Source: Nageia nagi (Eukaryota; Pinophyta). From it: a stretch of 64,000 nt of DNA. The stretch is taken from contig JBITNC010000001.1 in the NCBI GenBank assembly GCA_050084985.1, positions 114,948,001 through 115,012,000 of the forward strand, in the 5' to 3' direction. Under the pieces are notes generated by a model. It worked only from the letters and a program-made list of their open reading frames with translations, ran no database searches and was not told where the DNA came from. Below, piece after piece: positions 12,870 to 24,377 of this stretch; within the stretch, counting starts at the first letter, position 1; every line of letters begins with the position of its first letter. A program made the position numbers and the translations under genes.

Positions 12870-13695
12870 GTGAAAATAATAATGTTGCTCTTGGAGCAAC
12901 CAAAATTCCTTTGAAGAATAAGTTCAACCAACAAAAGAAATCTTATCCTTCTTCCTCCAAAAGGTTTAAGAAAAGAGGTAATGGCTACATCAGTAGTAAG
13001 AACAATGGCAACAATGATAATAACAAGATCAACAGCAACAGCAGAAGGAACAATGGCAACAACAACCACTTCAAGCAAAGAGATGGAAAAGGCAAAGCAA
13101 ACAATTCTTATCCTAAGGAAAAATTTGATGGTAATTGTAACTATTATGGCATCCAAGGTCACAAAGAAGTTGATTGCTAAAAAAAGAAAAGAGAGGAAAA
13201 AAATAAAGGTAATGAAAATGTAAAGAACTACAAAAAAAAAAATTCATACTAGTTTTGTTGTGGTCCTCTACTCCATGTCTCACACTTTTTCATCTAAATA
13301 AATTGTTGACTCTCGTTGCACTAATCACCTATGCTTTGAAAAGGAAAAGTTTGAGAACTTTCACAAGTATAGAAAATTTGCAATTGTGATAGGTGATAAG
13401 TTCTCCCCTGAAGTCCAAGGAATTGGGAGTGTGTTGATTCACAGAAAGGTTCTTGAAAATGTTCTTTATGTTCCTAAGTTAAGGATGAACCTTCTCTTCA
13501 TGATTCAAGTTACTAGAAAAGGGTACCCTTTTGAGTTTGAATCTCAATCTTGATGCATTAAAAAAGGACTTGCCACTTTGGTTAAAGGATATATGAAAGA
13601 TAACCTCTACATTATGGATCAAGTTCTATCAAAGATGTGTCTTGCCTCTAGTGTTTGTTCTAGAGGCAATCTTTGGCACCATCATTTAAGGCACT
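12870..13695 (+). pseudogene. gag: Nucleocapsid-protease remnant of element B, fused to the pol end
   Basis: The frame at 12911-13180 has a Ser/Lys/Asn-rich nucleocapsid ending in CNYYGIQGHKEVDC, with the same Cys-to-Tyr change as in A. The protease region follows with IVDSRCTNH (Gly replaced by Arg), GIGSV and LYVPKLRMNLL. After the GNLWHHHL pre-integrase motif (about 13670) the sequence jumps at about 13693-13720 to the last codons of pol (TGTAAGCTTAATGATGCTAT) and the SRG-coding end. The roughly 2.5 kb of pol in between is gone. Confidence 0.8.
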
Positions 13696-14567
13696 TAGCG
13701 ATGCTATCTAGTGTGTGTTTTGTAAGCTTAATGATGCTATTTGGTTGGTGAAGTTTCCCTCAAGGGGGATTGAAGTTTGTATTCTTATGTTGAATTCATG
13801 TTTGTGATGACAAGTTCAGACCTGGTAGGATTTTATGTTGTATAGTGTTGATTTTGTTGTACACCTTCATGGTAAGTTAGCTTTGCATGAGGAACTTATT
13901 GTACAAAATTTTAAAAGCAAAAGATTGGCTAATCTAGCACTGTTCAATTATCCATATGTGAGGAAGTCTTATGTGTATTTTGGCACTATTTAGTTATCCA
14001 TATGTGAGGAACTCATATGTGCATGCTCTTTTTTTGGTCAATCTACAACTGTTTAGTTATCCATGTGTGAGGAACTCTTATGTGTCTTTTGGCATTGTTC
14101 AGTTATCCATATGTAAGAAACTCATATGTGCATACTCTATTTTGTAATGATAATCAACACATTTTTTATATATAGCAGGTGATTATGAGTTTTTATCATG
14201 GCATATTTGTGATGACTTATAGTGCACCATTGATCAGTTCATGATGGTATTTGTGTGATTCATCTATCCATGTTGAGATGAATATGTTGCATCTAACTAA
14301 TCTTGTTATTTGAGCTACTTATAACTTGCAGGTTCTTTTGAGATTGCAAGTTACTTACCTTAGGTATGTAGGCTCTTGGAGACTCTTCATGACTTCTAGT
14401 TGTATGACTACTTAATAAAATCAATTGTGGTTAATAATTGTATTTGAAAAAGTAGTGAGTATCAAACTAAATCTTTCTTACTTAACAAAAATTTCTCATC
14501 TTTGTTGTATCTATTTGGAAAAGAACTCTCTTACTCTCTCTTCTTCTCTTTTACTTGCTCTATCACA
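13696..14567 (+). other. 3' untranslated region of element B with expanded repeats
   Basis: It begins with the polypurine-like tract CAAGGGGGAT (13761-13770) and contains about four units carrying TTATCCATATGTGAGGAA (13940-14140), against two in element A. The true PPT and the first bases of the 3' LTR are missing, because the sequence passes straight from CTATCACAATA to ATGCATTATT near 14569. Confidence 0.7.
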
Positions 14568-15051
14568 ATAATGCATTATTGTAAAGGTTTGTATTAAATA
14601 TTCTATGTAAGTTCACTAATACTTAAAGGTATCATTTTATACTTTAAGTATTTAAGTGAATATGATAATGTAAGTTGCCCTACACCCCATGTCATGATCA
14701 TGCCTCTTGGGTAAAAAGATGTGCATGCCATGCTTTTGTACAATGGATAAAAAGATGATCCAAAGAGGGATTTTAGCCTATAAATAGAAGGCTCCCTCTT
14801 TATGATTACACATCAATTATTTTGTAAAGTTATGCTATAGGATAGAAATGTAAGAGATGAGATTAGGATGATTGTAAGAGAGTTGTATTTGTGATTGAAG
14901 TAAAGATCTAGTTAGTAGATGTACTCATAGTTGGAGGAACCACTTACATCTTATGTTGTGAGATTACTTTATGAGTTTGTTAGATGTAATTGTGAGCTTT
15001 CATGTGATCTTGGGAGTTTAGAATTGATTATGTTATAGTTCAATTCTCTCA
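14568..15051 (+). repeat. 3' LTR of element B, first bases deleted
   Basis: It matches the 5' LTR of B closely, lacks roughly the first 12 bases, has TATAAATA at 14779-14786 and ends CAATTCTCTCA before the TSD ATTTT. Confidence 0.85.
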
Positions 15052-15056
15052 ATTTT

Positions 15057-15971
15057 CTTATAGATATCTTTAATAAAATGCATATTTTTATTTTATGTGG
15101 CTATTATATTTTAAATTTTTAGGCTTTTTATGTTGTTTATTAAAGGTCTTCCTTACCCCTGATAGTTCCACTCTTAGATTATTTTTTGTATGAGTATGTT
15201 GAATATCTTGATGCAATTGTAAAAGATTATAGGTCTTTTAAAAATCCACTTTTTTATTAATTATACAAAAATATAAACTAGTAGCTAGTAAAATATTTAT
15301 CATTACATAACTTCCATATGAGCATTTATTACCATAACATATGATCTCATGGTCGACTTTAAATAAATGAATACATTAATCAATGAATGTTGAATTCATC
15401 ATCACAACCATAACCATCCATCATAAACATCATCACATAAGGGGGATACAATATTTGATTAATGTGAAAATCTTTTGATGGTAATTTACAAGAAATATCT
15501 ATGGGTAAACTAATTGCCATGGTTCATTTTTATTTTCATTTTAAATTTAACTAATTACATACATATCTCAAAGAACTTCAATGCCCTTTTACAATTTTGT
15601 TATATTATGCAAAAAATCACCCTTTTACAATTTTGTTATATTATGCAAAAAAAACTAATTGCACAACATTATCCCATGCCTAATTGTCAAGCTTTATTTA
15701 CCCCATATTTCTATATATTGGATTTACATTAATGCCCAATATTTTTTTCTCAAAATAAAAAGAACTCTATTTCATAATAGACTTTACTAAATATAATTAT
15801 ACATACCTCTCAATTTCACTATATCCAAATTATTTCCATAAATAATTTCTACAATAAATACTTTGATCTTATATCATATGATGCTAAATCATATAAATAG
15901 TTTGCCAAGAAGGTTGTAAGTGGCCATCTTATATTTCCTCTTATTGTTATAATGCCAAAGTATGATCAATT
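15057..15971. other. AT-rich spacer with a short tandem duplication
   Basis: There is no gene. A unit of about 36 bp (CCCTTTTACAATTTTGTTAT and onward) is present twice in tandem at about 15585-15652. The open frame 15514-15732 is built on this duplication and resembles no known protein. Confidence 0.55.
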
Positions 15972-16158
15972 TGACTAACTAATTAAAAGTTATGGATTTT
16001 TTATGAAATGACACAAAAGATAACTAACTAACATGCCTATTTTGAAGATAAATGAAGAGATAATAAAAGGCCATTTAAAGGGAGATGAAGAAGAATCAAT
16101 TGGGAAATAAGTAGGGCTAAAATAGAGCATTCCTTCAAGAATCCACCAACATACCATG
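15972..16158. repeat. Left direct repeat X1, first part (split by element G)
   Basis: Together with 25275-25540 this forms a roughly 450-bp unit homologous to 26509-26901. It begins TG and runs to CCATG, the target duplicated by G. It may be the left terminal repeat of a miniature LTR element or simply one copy of a local duplication. Confidence 0.5.
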
Positions 16159-17076
16159 TGTTTACAAATAAAAATTGAGCGTGCAAATAAGTAAATAGGC
16201 AACTATCTACAAACTCAATATTATCTGTATTCTAGCTACGGATAGTAGTTTATTCTAGATAACAATAAATAACATAACCAATTCAAAAATGTAATTGTAC
16301 CAACCAAGACTGTAATTTGTGTACTTACCTCACAGAATGTACCTGACAATGAAAGATGCAAATATTGGCGATGTACTGATGATGAGCTACCTTTCAAACA
16401 GCGTCGTGACCTGCAAGGATGCCAAAAGAGGACCACGGGCGGTCCGTTTCAGTGGTATAAGAGCACCGACGGTGTTCTTCCATTCATAAAGGAGCATCGG
16501 TGGCCTTAGTTTGATAGCTTTGACCTCTCGGTTAGGTCCAGATCTTCAGTATAGATATCTCAGATAACAGTATAATATCATAATTGATCGTAGATGTCAG
16601 GAGAGCTCGCGTAAGGAAGCACACAAACCATAGCCTTGTAGGTGGTACCAAGAGATACCTTAAGGGGTAGCCACTTACAAGACCATACGCGGGATCATGT
16701 GTATCCTTGTTATTGTGGACTTACTATTAGATCCCTTATTTATATAGATAATAGATAATACCGCCCATAGGTTGGCGTGCATCCACATAAATAAGGTTAA
16801 TTCACAAGATTTAAGATAAACACATCAATAAACAAGATAATTCATACAATACTCAAGATAAACCATGCAATATTCAAGATAACCCATGCAATATTTAAGA
16901 TAACCCATGCAATATTCAAGATAACCCGTGCAATATTCAAGATAACCCATGCAATATTCATATTCAAGCCAAACATTGATATTATCACTTTAGTACATTC
17001 AAGGCATATATTTAGGCCAAGCATATTTCATTAATTTATTGATTTAAAAACATAAATTCATTTTTATGTGTTAACA
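16159..17076 (-). repeat. 3' LTR of Gypsy element G
   Basis: The 918-bp LTR is bounded by TGTTTACAAAT and TTAACA on the + strand. On the element's strand a TATA box TATATAAATAAG lies at 16735-16746. It holds five tandem copies of a 21-bp unit (CCCATGCAATATTCAAGATAA, about 16860-16965), one more than the other LTR, which explains the exact 21-bp length difference. Confidence 0.9.
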
Positions 17077-18431
17077 GATGCCCCACTTTGGATGTGAAAT
17101 CGAAAGAAACATGAGGTGACTTGAGATTTTGCATTCAAAGTAAAAACACAATATCATAGCAAATAATTTTGATAAGCAATGATAAAACATTAACCATTCT
17201 AAACTTAAACAACATCATGATAAAGCTAGATATAGGTTGAGAAAACTCCCTTTTGATATTACCTTGGGCATGCTTGCCCCTTGTGTTTTGCTGTAGGAGG
17301 TGATAGCCTGATATGTCTGATAATCTGATAATCTTACTGCGATGCTGATGACCCAAGACAACAAACTTGACAACACACATGACAATGACTGGACAGACGA
17401 CTTGACCACACATGTCGACCAGACGACAACTTGACAAGACCACATCACATGATAAAACATGACAACACACACGACCAACTCACAAGACAAGACATGATTA
17501 CACATAACAACACACATAACCAACTCACAAGACAAGACATGATAACACACATGATCAAATCATAAGATAAGACATGATAACACATGACAACACATGATAA
17601 CCATAACCACACATAGGGGAGAGCTAAGTTCCACACAACTAAGCCTTCGCACCAAGAGGTGTACTCCAGTTGCATAAGAACCGAACACCGTAAAATAATG
17701 ATAAGCTGATGGGGGAGAGCTAAGTTCCACACAACTGAGCCTTCGCACCGAGAGGTGTACTCTAGTTGCATAAGAACTGAACTCCGCAAAATAATGATAA
17801 GCTGATATATGAGAGCTAAGTTCCACACAACTGAGCCTTCACACCAAGAGGTGTACTCCAGTTGCATAAGAACCAAACTCTGCAAAACAAGTGATAAGCT
17901 GATATGTGAGAGCTAAGTTCCACAAAATTGAGCCTTCACACCAAGAGGTGTACTCCAATTGCATAAGAACTAAACTCTGCAAAACAAGTGATAAACTGAT
18001 GAAGCTGACACTCCACCAAGAGGCATGATAAACTGATAATGGGAGCCAAAACTCCACTCATAGGCACATGATAATCTGACCACAGGAGCTGGAACTCCAC
18101 CCATAAGCATGATAATCTAACCACGGGAGTTGGAACTCCACTCACAAGCATGATAAGCTGATTATTCAGGTCTGTAAACATGAAACTCAAAGCAATATTC
18201 TCCTGGATATAACGTTGATCAAACACCTATGATGTACCCATTATACTTAGATAAGCTGATTTTCTGGATAAAGGAACGCAGGCGATCCTTTCTTAACAGA
18301 TATGGAGCGCGGGCGCTCCTCTTTTGAACTCAAACTGACTCTCTAATTTGCTTTTATGATGTCTACTCACATGATCATTCCTTTAGTACACTTTGATACC
18401 ACCCAGACGCCCGTATCGACCCGCAGGCCGC
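17077..18431 (-). other. 3' untranslated region of element G with tandem arrays and PPT
   Basis: It lies between the integrase end and the 3' LTR. The PPT (minus strand AAAGTGGGGCATC) is at about 17077-17090. Next to it is a region rich in ACAACACATGACAA-type repeats (17330-17600), then the 97-bp array listed separately, then shorter units with GGAGCTGGAACTCCAC (about 18000-18160). Open frames on the minus strand here are products of the repeats and not genes. Tandem arrays in this position are known for plant Tat/Ogre elements. Confidence 0.75.
17615..18000 (-). repeat. 97-bp tandem array, about 4 units, in 3' UTR of G
   Basis: GAGAGCTAAGTTCCACA begins units at about 17618, 17715, 17811 and 17908. 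Each contains a CACCAAGAGGTGTACTCCA-like core. Units differ at several percent of positions. After 18000 the array decays into units of about 50 bp. Confidence 0.9.
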
Positions 18432-19640
18432 CTAAATGTAATACTTCTTCAAATGCCTAGCATTAATGGGATTCTTGAGAATCTCCCCATCCAACGTAGA
18501 CAACCTGTAGGCACCCCTACCAAATACTTCTGTAATAAGGTATGGTCCCACCCAATTGGGCTCAAACTTTCCTTTAAGCTCATCTCTGGCTGTAGTATTG
18601 GAAATATTCTCCTGCAAGATCATATCTCCAACCTCAAAATCTTTAGGGATCATTCTCTTGCCATATGATCTCTTAATCCTCTACTGATATGCTCTGAGGT
18701 GTTCTAATTAGTGATTCTTTTTTCATCTAGTGCTTCAAGTTGATTCACTCTTGTCTCCAAATATTATGGTTCCTTCATCATGTCCTTGAGTGTAATTCTC
18801 AACGATGGGATCTCAATCTCAAGAGGAATAACTGCTTCATCTCCAAACACAAGAGAATATGGGGTGGCCCCTGTTGCTGTCCTTTCACTTGTCCTATATG
18901 CCCATAAAGCATAAGGTAATTGCTCATGCCAATCTCTCCCATTTTTCTTGATACTCTTGGCCAATATCCCTTTGATCGTCTTATTTGTAGCCTCTGCTTG
19001 CCCATTACCTTGGGGGTAGTAAACTGAAGAAAATCTCTACTCAATCTTCATTTTCTGGCAAAATTCTTTGATATCCTTACCTGTGAAATTAGTCCCATTG
19101 TCCATAATCAACCTTTGAGGTACACCAAACCTACAAATGATGTATTCTTTGATGAACTTGATTACATGTTTCTGTGTAGCCGTTTTTAAAGGGATAGCCT
19201 CAACCCATTTTGTATAATATTCTGTAGCAACTAAAATAAACTTATGCCCCTCACTAGATGGTGGGTTAATAACTCCCATGAAATCCATAGCCCACATAGA
19301 GAAAGGCCATGGTGATGTAACATAATTCAATTCTTGAGTTGGTGTAAGCTCAAGGTGTGCATGCCTTTGACATTGTTCACATTTCTTGACATGCTCAAAG
19401 CAGTCATGCTCCATGGTAGGCCACCAATAACCCATTCTGATCAGCTTGCCAAAAACTGATCTCCCATTAAAATGCCCTCCACATGCCCCTCCATGGGCAT
19501 GTTCTAACACTGTTGCAATTTCCTCAGTAAGAAGGCACCTTAAAAGAATACCATTAAATGACCTTTTGTAAAGCACATTACCAATGATAACGTACCTAGT
19601 TGCAAGCCTCTTGATTCTGGTTTGCTCTTGCTTATCAAAA
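18432..19640 (-). pseudogene. Gypsy integrase of element G, nearly intact
   Basis: The integrase would insert the cDNA. The zinc-binding HHCC segment is visible as HAHGGACGGHF and CEQCQRHAH (about 19355-19500). The catalytic core has WAMDFMG (first Asp), LIMDNGTNF (second Asp) and GNGQAEATNK (Glu). It then reads HEQLPYALWAYRTSERTATG, TPYSLVFGDEAVIP and a C-terminal barrel (PNWVGPYLITEVFGRGAYRL, 18432-18653). A TAG follows MKIE near 19035, TAA and TAG codons lie near 18700-18760, and a one-base frameshift near 18650 separates the C-terminal segment. No chromodomain is evident. Confidence 0.88.
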
Positions 19641-19779
19641 GTAGTATCAATAAAATCATCCTTCAAATATCTAAAATTATGTTGGTACCATGGACTCTCC
19701 TCATACCCAACTCTTTGAACCATGCATATTTCACTTTCTTCAGCAATGGATGAAGTTCCTAAGTTTCTGATAGTGAAGC

Positions 19780-20350
19780 TAGCTTCTTTGCTCTCAACTT
19801 CTAATGGTATAAGCGATGCTGCGCTTGCCATTGCGTCTGCCAGTCTGTTGCTACTTCTTGGAACACTTTCCAATTGATATCCTTTGAAATGTGTGAGTAA
19901 CTTGATAACGTAATCCCTATAAGGGATAAGCTTTTCATCCTTGGTCTTGTAAACCTTGTTGACTTGTTTGACTATTATTTGTGAATCTCCATAAATATGT
20001 ATCCATGAAATACCAATTTCTATAGCTGCCTTCAAGCCCAATATAAGAGCTTCATATTCTGCCATATTGTTAGTGCATTCAAATGACAATTTGTAGGACA
20101 TAGGAATGACATCATTCTATGGGGATATTAATGCAATTCCTGCCCCTGACCCATGCATGCACATGGACCCATCAAAGTATAACTTCCAAGGCTCAGGTTC
20201 ATTTGAAAATGGAGCACCGACGGTCCTGTTATGGTCATAAATAGATTGCAAGCGATCCTCTTCTGTAACCTCTGCTACATCTGTTAATGCACACTCATCC
20301 TTGAATTCTTCTCTGAGCTCCTTATTATCCCCTATGGGGAATTCTACCAC
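19780..20350 (-). pseudogene. Second (archaeal-type) RNase H of element G
   Basis: This domain sits between the RT-linked RNase H and integrase. Its motifs are WKLYFDGS (first Asp), NNMAEYEALILGLKAA (Glu), HIYGDSQIIVKQV (Asp) and SNRLADAMA (final Asp). It resembles the extra RNase H that marks the Tat lineage. A TAG near 20115 splits it. All four catalytic acids can be seen, so it was probably functional before the stop arose. Confidence 0.85.
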
Positions 20351-20383
20351 AAAATCTACGATTGCCTGTCCCTTAATTGATTT

Positions 20384-20875
20384 CTACTTGACAAATCTGA
20401 GATCAAATTCTTGCAGTAACATGACCCATTTTGCTGCTCTTCCGTCTAGGCAAGGTTTTGACATTAAGTACCTCAATGGATCTGCTTGTGTAAGCACATG
20501 TGTAGTGCTATTGATTAGGTAGTGCCACAACTTTTCAGTAGCAAACACCACACATTGACATAACTTCTCGATAGGAGTGTATCTAGTCTCATAATCTTTC
20601 AATGTCCTGCTGACAAAATAGATAGCCCTCTCTTTACCATCCTCCTCTTTCTTAGCAAGCATTACTCCAAATGCATGTTTTGTAGCTGAGACATAAAGCC
20701 AAAGGGGTTCTCCATGCCTATATGGAGCTAACACCGGCGGATGCAACAGATATTCTTTTATCTTGTCAAATGACTCCTGACATTTATTATCCCATTTGAA
20801 CTCAACATCTTTTTTAAGTAGATGAGACATAGGAGCTATCTTATCCGTTAATTGACATATAAATCTCCTGATGGC
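20384..20875 (-). pseudogene. RT-linked RNase H domain of element G
   Basis: The frame shows WDNKCQESFDKIKEYL, LWLYVSATKHAFGVMLAK, RAIYFVSRTLKDYETRYTP and a GRAAKWVMLLQEFDLRFVK end. This is the usual RNase H of Gypsy RTs in which the first catalytic Asp is often degenerate (here YVSATK). A TAG at about 20875, where relatives have Gln, separates it from RT, and another TAG follows FVK at 20384. Confidence 0.85.
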
Positions 20876-21729
20876 CTATATTTTACCTTGCAAACTCCTT
20901 AATTGCTTAAGATTTGTTGGAGGTGCCATTTCTGTAATGGCTTTTATCTTCTTGGGATCCACTTCCACACCTCTTCTTGAGACAATATGCCCCAAGAGTT
21001 TTCCTGATGACACACCAAATACACACTTTTGTGGCTTAACTCTTAATTTATACTGTCTCATCCTTTCAAATGCTACTTTCAGATCTTGAACATGGTCCTC
21101 TTTGTTTTTAGATTTAATCAAAATGTCGTCAACATATAACTCAACTGTCTTATGAATAAAATCATGGAACATAGCTGTCATGGCTCTTTGGTATGTAGCT
21201 CCTACAGTTTTGAGACCAAACGGCATCACCCTGTAGCAAAAGTTGCCCCAAGGTGTTCTAAAGGCTATTTTATGTTAATCACTCTATTTGATTTTAATCT
21301 GATTATATCCTAAAAAGCCATCCATAAATGACAGCATCTCATATCTTGCTAGACTGTCAATGATCATATCTATGTTGGGCAGTGGGAAATCATCTTTTGG
21401 ACAAGCTTTATTGAGGTCCCTAAAATCAGTACACACTCTAATTTCACCTGTAGGCTTCTTAACTAGAACTACATTAGCCATCCATTCTGAGTAGTCAATG
21501 GGCCTTATAAATCCGAATTCCAACAATTTCTCTATTTCCTTTTTTACGAGTAATGAAACCTGAAAAGGCATCTTTTGTGGCTTTTGTTTCACTGGAACTA
21601 CCCCTTTTTCGACCACCAGGTTATGAACCACAAAGTTCTCATCTAACCCTGGCATATCCTTGTAAGACCATGCAAACAACTCAGAATAATCATAAAAAGA
21701 TTGAACTAATTCATTTTGCAATGATGCTT
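20876..21729 (-). pseudogene. Reverse transcriptase of element G
   Basis: The RT begins in the last 150 residues of the long frame (KKEIEKLLEFGFIRPIDYSEW, LVKKPTGEIRVCTDFRDLNKACP, PLPNIDMIIDSLA, MDGFLGYNQIKI). It continues, after two closely spaced stops at about 21270-21286, with MPFGLKTVGATYQRAMT, the catalytic box ELYVDDILIKS (about 21128-21160) and the LLGHIVSRRGVEVDP connection. Both YVDD acids are intact. The same frame is kept on both sides of the stops. Confidence 0.9.
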
Positions 21730-22356
21730 CAAGAAGCTTACCCGTTTTTAATATTCGTGGTGTCTCTGGAGAGCCGATATTAACTTCTTCGATTTCTTCA
21801 TTTAACCAGGTAACTTCAACTTCTGATGACAAAGGGAATGGCAACTCTCCCAATCCCTCAATCTTATCCTCTTTAGATTCCTCAAAATAAGCATGTATAT
21901 CTGGACAATGTGTTTGAATTCTTCTTTCATGCCTTATTGGATATTCTGTTCTAGCACCTAATATTTCTAAAAAGGCATCATCATTCTGAAATAAATCTAT
22001 AGTATGTATAGCATCTTCCTCATCAATCTCATAATCAATAACATAACAACTGCTTACCCAATCTTCAATCTGCACTATTCTTGAGTTTTTATCCTGACGA
22101 ACGTTATCACCACCTTGACATGGAATTATACCTGACTGACTTTTCTCCATTTCTTCCTCGAAAAAAGACCACCGGCGGTCCTCTATCTTTGAAAATGAAC
22201 GCGGGCATTCTTCTTCCTTGCCTTGTTGCTGTTCATTGAAGTTTTCATCCTGACTAATTTCATTGATGTTCGTGATAACATATGAACCAATCCTGATATC
22301 CATCACGTTAATTTTCTGTAATGCTTTCTTGTAGATCCGATCATTCCTATCTTGAA

Positions 22357-22810
22357 GGGTTTCATCTTCTGCATCACATGGGATAAATCTCTCCGGGAGG
22401 ACAAGGTTACACTGCTTAGCCATCTGTTCATCTGCTTCAACCTTATAGACATTTCCCTCAAAGTAGAATTTGAAACATCTATGTAACGTGGATGCCACTC
22501 CCTCCATATCATCTATCCAAGGTATTCCAAGGATAAAGTTAAATGAAGGCCTTCCTTCCATGATATAAAACAAAGTATCAAGCACTTTATTACCAACCTT
22601 AATTGGTAGTGTAATAGTTCCTACACATTTTCTAGGTATACCATCAAATCCTTTGACTTTCATGGTGGTTTCTTCCCTTGGAGGTAACACATCTGGATCA
22701 AATTGCTCCAACAAGTGAGTGGTAGCAATATTCAGGGCTGCCCCTCCATCTATCAATGACCTCTTAACTGTCACTCCAAAGGCCTCCACCTCAATGAACA
22801 AAGGCAGATG
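22357..22810 (-). pseudogene. Aspartic protease of element G
   Basis: It corresponds to residues about 410-560 of the long frame that starts at 24037. The active site reads SLIDGGAALNI (Asp about residue 430), the DGG form usual in Tat-type proteases. The flap/end region contains FNFILGIPWIDDMEGV and STLHRCFKFYFEGN. No stop is present inside. A 200-residue acidic linker (about 21730-22356) joins it to RT and matches no domain I know. Confidence 0.82.
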
Positions 22811-24301
22811 AAGCCTAGTGACATCCTTACTAGGCTTCTCGTTAGGGTTAAATGCAATAACTTCCCCTTTACCCCAAATCTTAGCCTTTTTCGCAAAAGT
22901 AGCAATAGAAATATTTCGATCTACTTGACTATTCCTAAAAACCTGATTCATCATCTCCCTATGAGGTGCTGAAATCTGAAGTAACTCAAAGAGACTAACC
23001 TTAGCTGGTGTGCTTTTTAATTGCTCAATTAAATCAAAACTTCTAGGGTCTTTTGGTAACTCCCTCTCACAGGTAACTGGATCTACCATTTCCCTAGCTT
23101 TCCCTCTTGTGAGTGCCGCACAAACATCTTCGTGAAAAATCACATTGACATGTTGCTCTACCTCCACATCCTGGACTTTTGCTGGACACACATAAAATCC
23201 CTCTTCTATGAGTTTCTGTACCCTATCCCTAAGGCTTACACACCCATTTGTAGCATGGCCCTTAGTCTGATGGTACTCGCAATATCTATCTTCCTTATAC
23301 CAAGAGGGTCTTTCTGCTGTAGAATCTTCTTCCTGCTTTGGTAAAGGTTGTAACAATCCTTTTGCCATAAGATCTTTTAAGATATACCTCGAAGGTATGG
23401 GAAATTTCACAAATTTCCTCTCTTTCATCACATTCGTCTTTTCAACCACATGAATAGTTTTCTCCTTCTTTGACGATTGCGATCTCTTATCTTCTGCTTT
23501 AGCCTTATCACCATTGCTATACTTTACAAGCCCTAGCTTCACAAGGACTTTTTCTTTCTCTAACAGTTTATACGTCATATCGGAAAATGTAAGATGTGTA
23601 TAATCGATAACATATGATTGTAAGGGCAATATAACAGCTTCTTTAAAAATGTTATTTACCTCTTTTTCTGTTAATCTTGTCTTCACTTGCTGCCATGTCT
23701 TCTTAAATCTTACAACAAATTTGTCTAGTTGCTCATCACTGTCTTGCTTGATAGCACATAAATCTGATAGCATAATCTCCTTCTTGATGTTATGCTTATA
23801 CTGTTCCAGAAACAAATTACTGAATTCCTCAAATGATGTGATAGACCCTTCAGGTAAGGCATAAAACCATTCTCGGGCCTCTCCTTCCAAGCTTTGGGGG
23901 AAGAATTTAGCTTGCAATCTTTGGTCTGTACCAATTTTGAGTTCACACTCATCTTTGAATCCTTGTATATGTCTTCTTGGATCTCCTTCACCATTGAACT
24001 TACTGAATTTTGGTTCTTTGTAGTCGGATGGTGGCATGTGCCTACGGATTTCATCACATAGAGGACTACCGAATTCGAAAGAATCATTAGGTGGAGCTGA
24101 TCTTCTTGCCAGTCTATCTATCTATCTCTGCATACCTTCCATAGTAGCCTGAACATTACTATTGTCACCTTCAGTGCTATTTTGCATTCCTCCGGATCCC
24201 TCCGGATCATCATGTCTGATTTCTACCAATAATTCATCCAAATTTCTTTTTGAAAGACTATGCAAAAATAACTTAAGCTATTCCATAACTAAAACACTCA
24301 T
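22811..24301 (-). pseudogene. gag: Gag of element G (capsid plus zinc-knuckle-like motif)
   Basis: From the Met at 24037 the capsid domain (residues 8-125) shows FSKFNGEGDPRRHIQGF, EGEAREWFYALPEGSITSFEEF and DEQLDKFVVRFKKTW. A CX2H-type motif, YCEYHQTKGHATNGCVSLRD, lies at residues 252-271. The same frame continues upstream of 24037 to Met codons at 24286 and 24301, interrupted by TAG at 24278-24280 and 24122-24124. The second of these lies in a TATC microsatellite (24112-24127). The natural start was therefore probably near 24301, only about 60 bp from the PBS. Confidence 0.85.
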
Positions 24302-24357
24302 AAAATAGATGTTAGTCTTAACTAAAACCTTTAGGGTTTTAGTATAATGATGTGCAC

Positions 24358-24375
24358 TTCACGTCGGGTTCACCA
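24358..24375 (-). other. Primer-binding site of element G
   Basis: On the minus strand TGGTGAACCCGACGTGAA lies two bases from the 5' LTR. I cannot assign the tRNA by eye. The position and the TGG start fit a PBS. Confidence 0.75.
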
Positions 24376-24377
24376 AA

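Larger units (their letters stand above)
10671..15051 (+). mobile_element. Copia element B, pol-deleted derivative of the A family
   Basis: Both LTRs belong to the A family and the element is flanked by ATTTT at 10666-10670 and 15052-15056. The internal region keeps the PBS, part of the leader, a nucleocapsid-protease fragment and the 3' untranslated region. About 2.5 kb of integrase, RT and RNase H are missing relative to A. A further stretch corresponding to about 3860-5600 of A (second half of the leader and the gag N-terminus) is also missing. It could only have moved with proteins supplied by another copy, if it moved in this form; the deletions may instead post-date insertion. Confidence 0.85.

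Noticed and set aside
17600-18000. Regular repeats that might suggest a CRISPR array
   Set aside because: The units are contiguous with no unique spacers and the DNA is a plant retrotransposon.
17135-18226. Several overlapping minus-strand frames of 72-146 codons with repeated peptides
   Set aside because: They are translations of the tandem arrays in the 3' UTR of element G, are present in several frames at once, and lack any domain.
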